Shown here: positions 12,101 through 21,100 of the stretch, in pieces
Layout: the number at the start of each line of letters is the position of its first letter
Position numbering within the stretch: the first letter of the stretch is position 1
Assembly (NCBI RefSeq): GCF_026151205.1
Contig: NC_087082.1
Location: 20,050,494 to 20,114,493, forward strand
Length of the DNA: 64,000 nucleotides
Origin: Bolinopsis microptera
Lineage: Eukaryota; Ctenophora; Tentaculata; Lobata; Bolinopsidae
Direction: 5' to 3'
The notes under the pieces: model-generated
Told to the model about the DNA's origin: nothing
The model's input: the letters and a program-made list of their open reading frames with translations, nothing else
Databases searched by the model: none
Program-made: the position numbers and the translations under genes

Positions 12101-15100
12101 ACGTAAGTATTACGTAAGTATTACGTAAGTATTACGTAAGTATCACGTAAGTATTACGTAAGTATCACGTAAGTAATATGTAAGTATTACGTAAGTATTA
12201 GTACACTAACTTTCTGACGTTGTTTCGGAAGTACATCTTGTTAGTAGAGTCTCGGCTCCAACTATTCAACACATCGTACACTATCTCGTGATCCTCTAAC
12301 TCTCGTTCTGAGATAAGGATTAATTAGGTTTAATTATTAATTAGTCAATAACTAAACTATCAACTAATTATTAATTAGTCAATAATTAAACTATCAACTA
12401 ATTATTAATTAGCCAATAATTAAACTATCAACGTGCGTGTTGGGCATATACCTTTGAGACTTCTTTAATCTTGCAAATCTATCCGTTAATAGCGAGTATA
12501 TATATATCGGTTAAAAGCGAGTTCTAATTTCAAATAATATCTCCAATGACATTTGACAAAGCTTTCAGTTTCAAGTTCCAACAATAGTTCAATGTTAAAA
12601 GGTTGGCACTTTGCCACATACCTATTGGCACTTTGCCACATACCTATTGGCACTTTGCCACATGCCTATTGGCACTTTGCCACATACCTATTGGCACTTT
12701 GCCACATACCTATTTCCAGATCAGTGATGTGTTCCACTAGAGTCCAGTCAGATCCAGGTTTGTAATAGTTCTTCTCCGCCAGAACCTGACACACCTCCCA
12801 AGCAGTCTGCTTCTGTTCCACCCAGATAGTCTTGGAGCTGTTGTTAACGTTGAATACTTTCATTGCTATCTTCAGGTTGCTGGCGATCTTCAGTTTTTCT
12901 AGCGCTATTTTTAATTTCTCCTGTGAGCAGGGTTCTGTTTAGAGTTTGGAGTTTATATTTTAGGAAATAAAATAACAGTGCAGTGCAGTATCATTTGTCG
13001 CAGAAATCAGAATAATCAGAAATTATCATCTGTCTATTGTTATGCGACTAATGAATAATGTTCCAGTCCATAATCTTTATACCCATTGAGTATTGATTTA
13101 ATTAAAAATATATTAGATTTGGGCACTGTTGGAGATATGAACCATATCTTGTTTTGACACCTGACCATTCTAAATCCAGAATGGCTGTCACGTGTAAAAG
13201 ATTAACCACCAGTAAATACAGTAACCATAGCAACATAGCTAACCTTCTTCAAGATAGCTGCTTTCTCCTCCTCAGTCAGATCCTCCTTCTCCTTAAGTAT
13301 CATAGTAAGTCTGCGCTGTATTTTAGCTGACTTTGGGCCGGGAGTAATAGGTGTAGTTGGGCTCGGTTCCTGTAACGCACCAGTGTGAAAACTACACTTA
13401 CACTTGGGACATGTCAGCTTGTGTGGGGGTTTGGGCGAGGGGGTTGCTCCCTCCCTCCCTCGCGAGGGGGTTGCTCCCTCCCTCCCTCGCGAGGGGGTTG
13501 CTCCCTCCCTCCCTCGCGAGGGGGTTGCTCCCTCCCTCCCTCGCGAGGGGGTTGCTCCCTCCCTCCCTCGCGAGGGGGTTGCTCCCTCCCTCCCTCCCTC
13601 ATTCCTACTCCTCTTTTTGAACATCATGTAAACAAACGCAATGGTATTGTGTGATAAAAACAAGCAAAAGAAAACATACGGGGTCATTAAAGAACGGTTC
13701 GTTGTCAGGGACACGGATAGGAACATTCATAGGATCAGTCTTGAAGTCGTTCTGAAAGTGGGCAGTTTGTTAAACTACATACCTAGTTTAATTCATTACA
13801 CGTAACAACTTATGTTATTATTACAATAAGCGGGTGTCTAAAGTGTTCCTGAACGGAGATATGGCTTCTGACAAGTTTAACGCGGACTTTACATTGACGG
13901 GAACGTGTTGGTACGCGATTAGAACTTTAGAACGTTATTAAAAGCGAGTCTGAATATAGAACCCACGAAGGAACTTCGTGCTCATTTCCATGGAAACAAC
14001 ATTTTGTGTGATATACAAAACTGAAAAGGCACTTAAGAGGCTTTGGGTTTCGACACTCAATTTTCAAAACCCCAACTTTGACACGGTAAAGCTCCACCCT
14101 GTATTTTGAGACTGTTTTGATAAATTCGTCGTCAAGATTCTGATATAATTTTATGTTACCAAAGCTGCCGATAAAAGCTGTGTTAAATTTACTTGGAACC
14201 AATAAAAGTGAAAGTTTGAACTGACCTCTCTGAAATCAGTAGTTGTGCTGTTGAGACTCATTTTACTGTCGTACAACTCAGAGGAAGAAGAAGTTAGGTA
14301 GCTGCTGACTCCGCTGCTCTTGCTTATGGTTGAGTGAGGGGTGGTAGACATGGTGTACATGGACCTGGGGGTCGGGAAACTTAAGGGACTGTTAGAAATC
14401 ATGCGAATTTACATTCAAGAGACGGTTCAAATCGTACAATTTTTCCATGTACTGAGATCGAAACGGGAACCGGACGCGATGGCGGTACTTTCTTAAAAAG
14501 GTGAATACGAGAGCGAATCACATGAATCACTTTAATTATTTATCGATAAAGAGATGCTTAAGTAGTACACGTGAATAAGAAATGTAAAAGTTGTAACTCA
14601 CCCATTATTGCCGCTGCTAGGGTTAGAGTGAGAACTAGCTCCAGAGCTAGTAGTACACACAGAGGTTCTCTGATCGAATACGGAGGAAGCAGGACGTCCC
14701 TCAGATACCATGCTACCTGGTCTACTGTCCCGCTTGTCTGGTTCTGGAGGGTGCTCTGTTAGTGCCACTTTGGAGGCTCTGTCCGTGTGTCCGTGTGTCA
14801 CTCTGGACGCTCTGTCCGTCTGTCCGTCTGTCACTCTGGAGGCACTGTCTGTCTGTCCATCTGTCACTCTGGAGGCTCTGTCCATCTGTCCGTCTGTCAC
14901 TCTTGAGGCTCTGTCCGTCTGTCCGTCTGTCACTCTGGAAGCTCTGTCTGTCTGTCCGTCTGTCACTCTGGACGCTCTGTCCGTCTGTCCGTCTGTCACT
15001 TTGGGGAGTCTGTCAGTCTTGTCTTTTTTCTTGTTTTTCTTTCGTTTCCGAAATGATGCGAACATACTTTTAGGGCGAGATTTCAAGGCTTGGTCAAAGT

Positions 15101-18100
15101 TTGTTTCAGTTGTAGAAGTCCAACTCTGAGGTCGTTGGTCGCTAATTGATCTAGTTGGTCTACCTAGTAACTCACGACTTGTCTCCATCTCAACTGACTT
15201 GTTCCTCTCTAGACTACTTTGATACTGTTTCTCTTTTGATACTAAAGTCCTACTCAATATTATCTCATTTGTCATACTCGAAGGTCTGCGTAGGTCAAAA
15301 GTTTTGAACTCTTTGAATTGTTGTGGGGACCAGCTCATAGGTCGGTCATTTGTCAGTCTACAACTAGAGATATAGTCTGGGAGAGTGGTTTCATCCGGAG
15401 ATGAATGCTTTTCTGTTGCACTGTCAGAATCGTCTAAACAAGGATTTGTAATAATCTGTCAAAAAAGAAAATCTTTGCCAATTCTTGTAATCCCAAAGAA
15501 GCAAAAATATAAAATAAAAAAGCGGGTTTCAAAATGTGTAGGTTCCAGTGACTCACCAGTATTATCAGTACTACAGGGCGGAGGAGGAGTGAGGGCGGGG
15601 GAGACTGGAGCTGGAGACATTGTGGGAGGAGGAGGAGGAAGAGAACCTGCATCTGATATTAGGGAGGTAGCTGAAGCAGCTAGGGAGGTGGGAGGAGGCC
15701 CAGGTTGTGTTCGTTCTGGTGGAGCGGTGGTGGTACTCCTAGATCGCTTTCTAAGTCAGCTGCAGAAAATAACTGTGTTTAAGAAAGCATCAAGTGGAAA
15801 TGCCTCCGTAAAATTGTAACAGGCAATTACAAAAGTTAACAAGTTACAAATCAAAGTTACAACTTAAAGTCCAATCTGCTAATCTGAATAGTTACCTAGA
15901 GCAGAGCTGAGATCGTCATCAGGAGGAGGGGGAGGCATTACCTCTACTGGAGGGGCAACAGGTGCAGGTGGGGGAGGCATAACCTCTACTGGAGGGGCAA
16001 CAGGTGCAGGTGGGGGAGGGGGTGTAGCTCTAGCCATCTCCTCGTATATAGTGGGAGGTGGGGGCAGGTTGTCTGAACTAGCACCCAGAGGAGCTGGCAG
16101 GGATCCAAACTGCATCTGAAATATCAGTGGGTGAGTTTATTTTATTTTGTGTATTAAACCACGTAATACGACTGTTGTAATAGGAGAACTGTTGACGGCT
16201 TTAATTAACCGGTTTTCACCGGTTCAACGTAATTACAGTCATTACATCAGATGTCAAACCTTAGCTTTGGGATTGGTAGGGGTTGGTATATCGTTGAAAC
16301 CAAACGAGGCATTGATATCCTCCATATCGTTACACAAATCATCTAGAAGCGAATCTAAGTCTTTCTCATCAGTGTCTGAAGAATAGTTAGGTCAGTATTA
16401 ATTCCGGCACTGTAGAAATAAAAGATTTTTTTGTTGCCGGTTCCAAAATAGCCCATGTAACTTGACGATCAGCCAAGATAATTATAAATTATCCCATCTA
16501 ATTAGTAACCTAATTACATAGCGTGTAGTACATTGAGTGTTGTATTACGAGGCTGTCTGTGGTAATGACCATAGCATATACATGATAAAGTTGGTGAAGG
16601 AGCACCTAGAGACGCTAATGTTGATGAAGGAGCACTGCAGAGGCCAGAGTAAGACCCCACAGAAGAAGCCCTGAAAGAGACCTCCACCACTCGTCACCAC
16701 TAGTTACCATAGTTACACCACTCGTCACTATACTACACCACAATTAAACCACATCTAATGACAAACGCTCATATTGATGAAGGAGCATCTACTTGTCAGC
16801 AATTTAAGTCACGTGAGAGCAAATCAACCATTCAGCTCACAGTTTTACCTTTCTCAGCCAATCAACGCCTTGGTTATCTTAACAGGTAAAATTGCCTTCC
16901 AATTAATGATAAAACGAGAGTTTAAACTTAAAACTAAAACAAGACTCCGACTTATGAAAAGGAGGCTTGTTAAAATTCGCAGACTTTTAAAACTAAATGT
17001 TATACTTACTTAACTTTTTGATCGTGCCATTTGCTATGACTCGCATAGCTGATAATAATTATTTCTCCAAATTTATGTTTCTTCTCTTTCCTCTGGCATT
17101 TTAAAAGACAATGGACAAGTGTTCAGATCGGAACAAAACAAAATGATCAACACAGTATTTACACTTACTGAAATAGGATCGTAGCATTGAGATAGAAGTG
17201 GGCCGTTTTGCGAGGAACGCCACAGCCGCCATTGTGAGCTAGATTATTCCTTTTACAAGACAAATTATAATTTGGAAACAATAGCTTATTGGTCATGGTG
17301 AATGGTGGAGAATATATCAGTGGTTTTAGCGGAGTATTTATCAATGAGTACGAGGTCGTGACTAGAGACAAATATGTACCCGATATTATAAAAATGCAAG
17401 TTCAACTGACGACTCAAGTCTCAAGACATGTATTAATGAAAAGACAATGGCAAGTTCGAATAACACAATCATAAAAATGAAAATCACGTACGATTTAAAT
17501 GAAGCACATAGACTCAGGAAGGAAAGAAGGCATAAAAATTATAACCGTCCAAACAAATATGATGAATATTATGTTCGTACTAATGTTTACTATGTACTAC
17601 TATGTTCGTACTAATCCAGCAATGTGAAAGAGGTTTATTGGCTTATTGATTTAGCTATTAATTGAGTAAAGCATTAGTTTCTACTCCGAATAACAAAAGA
17701 AGTATCATGGCCAGGATTTAGTACCCACACTGGAAACTAAAAGACTGAGAAGACAGGACAAGTTAACGAGACATCCTGCGTAATGACGTAACCATTACCT
17801 GCTTTAGAGTGTGCTATTATGCAGGTACTGCAGGTACTACAGGTAGTACAGGTAATAGTGCCTAATAATAATAACCTATTGTCCAGTCCTGTGCTCCTTC
17901 ACCAATATTAGCGTCTCTGTGCAGTGTGCAGACACACTACTCTGTATTGGTCTGTGCACAATAGACCGCCTCCACACTGCCAGCAGCAGACACAGGACTT
18001 ATATTAGGACTACATCCCCCCTCCCTCTCTCTGATATCATGCAACCAATAACCTGCTGATATCCGGACCATGTGGCCTGTGTGGGCCAATGGGAGCGCTG

Positions 18101-21100
18101 TATTTCATCATGCATGAGTTAGCCGATTATCCGTGGTGATCAAGTGGATTTTAACCTTGAATTTATTAGATTAGTGGTCATTTAGACGAGTTGTTGCAAG
18201 ATGGTAGGGGCAGGTGACGGATCATATTATAGAAGTAATAAAACCAGAAACTGAGAGAAGAGTACAAAACGGAACTGGTTTCTCAGTATTGTTAGGTGTT
18301 GTGCCCCCCGTGTAACCAAGATCCTTATATTTACAAACGGGTATTATATATTTCATAGTGGTTTATGGTGACTAGTACCCCGGTGTGGGGTTATGGAATG
18401 TTAGTGTCGACCTCACAATATGTAGCCAGCAACTAACAAATACAACCTAGTTAAACTTAAACAAATATAAGGAGAGGGTTTTCAGAGGTAGGAACCAATC
18501 TGCAGCGCAAGAAACTGTTCACAAATATCAACCACTCAAATTAAGGGCCCGGGTTATATTAGGCCCGAAAAACGTATCCTGTCATGATGATGGAATGTTA
18601 CAAATAAACTCCTGGACAGAAACCAGGGAAGTTCCAACATTTGGAGAAATAACGAGATAGCGTTTAATTATAAATCTGTACACTCGACCCCATAATTGGT
18701 TAATTGGTTACGATGCTAAATTTAGACATCGCTTGATCCAGGTAGGAAGCCAACGAATGCCATACAGAAACATAGCACCATATAAGGGTATAATAGGTGG
18801 TAATTGACTCAAAATTGTCACAATTATTTTCGGAACATAATTTCTTATGTGGGTCTAGTGCGATTGAAGCAGAAGGTCCAAAAGAATATGATAACATTTA
18901 TAATTAGACTCTGAAACAAAGCGAATACCTGAAAATTCAATCCCATCCACTGATAACTGAAAATCCATCCCGTCCACAGACAGCTGCATTGATAACTGCA
19001 TTGACAACTGCATACTAAATGCTGCAAAACGATTTGACAAAAAAACAAGGCACAAACAAAACCTCACAAAACGCAACAATATATAATAACCGATAAGATC
19101 TGAACAAAACAACTAAATTGACGGACCAATACCCACCTGTAAAACCCTGATTGAATTAATGTCGTCATGACTCCGTAACAGTTAGGTCACTTAACCAGCT
19201 CTCCTACCCACCTACTCCTCATTCCGTCATATCACAATTACCTTCATACCTATCCAGTGTCACAAAATCAGTGACAAACCCTCACAGCCAATCAGAACGC
19301 TGGAAACAGCACATCGACCAATGGGGGAGCCGCGCAAGGCTCACTGCTCCTGATTACGTGTATGCTGTCTGCAGTGCAGGTAGAGATTGAATTATATTAA
19401 CGCTAATGTTGATGAAGGAGCGAGAGAAACACACCTTCGCACCCTACTGATAGAGGGCCTAGCAGGGGCCTGCTCCTTCATCAACATTAGTGTCTGAACT
19501 GAGACTAGTTACCAGTTGTATTATTATTAACGTTAGACTGAGGGTCGCCAACATATTATGGGGAGGTTGGCTGGATCTGGTTCTAATATGAAACAGTGGG
19601 AGAAACTGGCGAGATTCAGACATGATGGAACATTATCTGTGATTGGAAATAACAGAGGTTGCCGGGACCAGGTACAGGAGTCTATCTCCATTTTACAAGT
19701 CTATTATTATCTGGCCGGTTTGAAGCCTTCTGGAACCGGCTAAAGTCACAAATATTCAGAAATTCATCGTTAACAGTAACAGTATATTTAAATGAATCGA
19801 TTATTAGAACGTCCAGGAATGAATGGTAATAATCCGTGATAATCAATTTAAAGTAACTTACTGCCAAGCGCCATGATGGACATTCTGTAGGCGGCAGAGT
19901 TCTGAAAATATGTTTAGATATTAGTCAGGAAATTAGCCCGGAAAATGTTAGTTTCCAAGAAAACAGGAAGCTTTTATCAAGTTTTTTTACAATTTGAATA
20001 ATTCTTGTGATTTAAGAAGGAAAACTGTGTTGTAATCACTAATAAACAGCTGAAAAGCGTTGAAAGGGCGATAAATTCCAAATATAATTATTCAGAACTT
20101 TAAACTAGGATAATATTTAGATAAATGAATTTAATTCCATCATAGCTTAATTTAGCAGGACAGGTTTATTTTCTATACTATTTTTACAGCGTGCAAATTC
20201 TTCCAATAAATTGTAAAGCACAACTTAGAGGAGACATTTCAAAATTCCACCAAATCCGAAAACAAATGACCCAGGACCCGACATGCTCCACTTCTCACCT
20301 CACAATTAGTCTTAATCTTCCTCCTAATGGTGCTGGAGTAGACCAGAGGATCAAACACAAGCTTTACACTCTTTCTACTGTACGTCCTGGTCCTAGATCT
20401 GGACATTGTCATTAGGTTACCCATCCTGTAGATCCGTGTGAGACACTGGTGAGACACTGCTGAGACACTGGTGAGACACTGGTGAGACACACTTCAGAGT
20501 TGAGGCACACTTCAGAGCTGAGACACACTTCAGAGTTGAGACGAACTTCAGAGTTGAAACTGAAGGAGACGAAGTTTCGGAGGTTCCTAGGATGCTGGAT
20601 CCTCAAAAGAAATTGCAGGAGTACGAAATTCCAGGAGTCAGACACAGACACACACAACTACAAGATCAGAACTTTTAAATAGTGGAGACCCCCAAATACC
20701 AGAGTCCAGAGGAGAACGGACAAACGACAGTCCACAACAAGTAGTAGGACAAGTCTGGAACCTTGAAACAGAACCAGTTACTTCAGAGTTCAGAGTCAGT
20801 ACCACTGTCAACACCACTGTAATCTAGACAAACGAGCACTTAAACAAGCTGTAGTATAGTTACACACAGCTCCAGAAGCAAATAACAATCCTGTCAAATA
20901 TTTAAACTTTCCATACAGTCTAAAGTTCAAGACGCCCTCTCAACAGATCTCCAATCTGTAGCTTGAGTACTAGTCCAGTGGCTCCAGCCTATCTAGGCAC
21001 TACGCTCTTATATCCAGATATCAACCAGAGACAGCGTGCTATTGTATCTACTATATACTACTATATATATATTGTATTTACAACCTGGAGCCACTTCTGA

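Noticed and set aside
20299-20425. Possible MRL exon (MGNLMTMSRSRTRTY ... RRKIKTNCE) with acceptor CTACAG and donor GTGAGA
   Set aside because: Its start phase does not fit the preceding exon (ending 21,584, phase 0), whereas 21,584 joins directly in frame to 19,901 with family-consistent sequence. Could be an alternative or 5' UTR exon.
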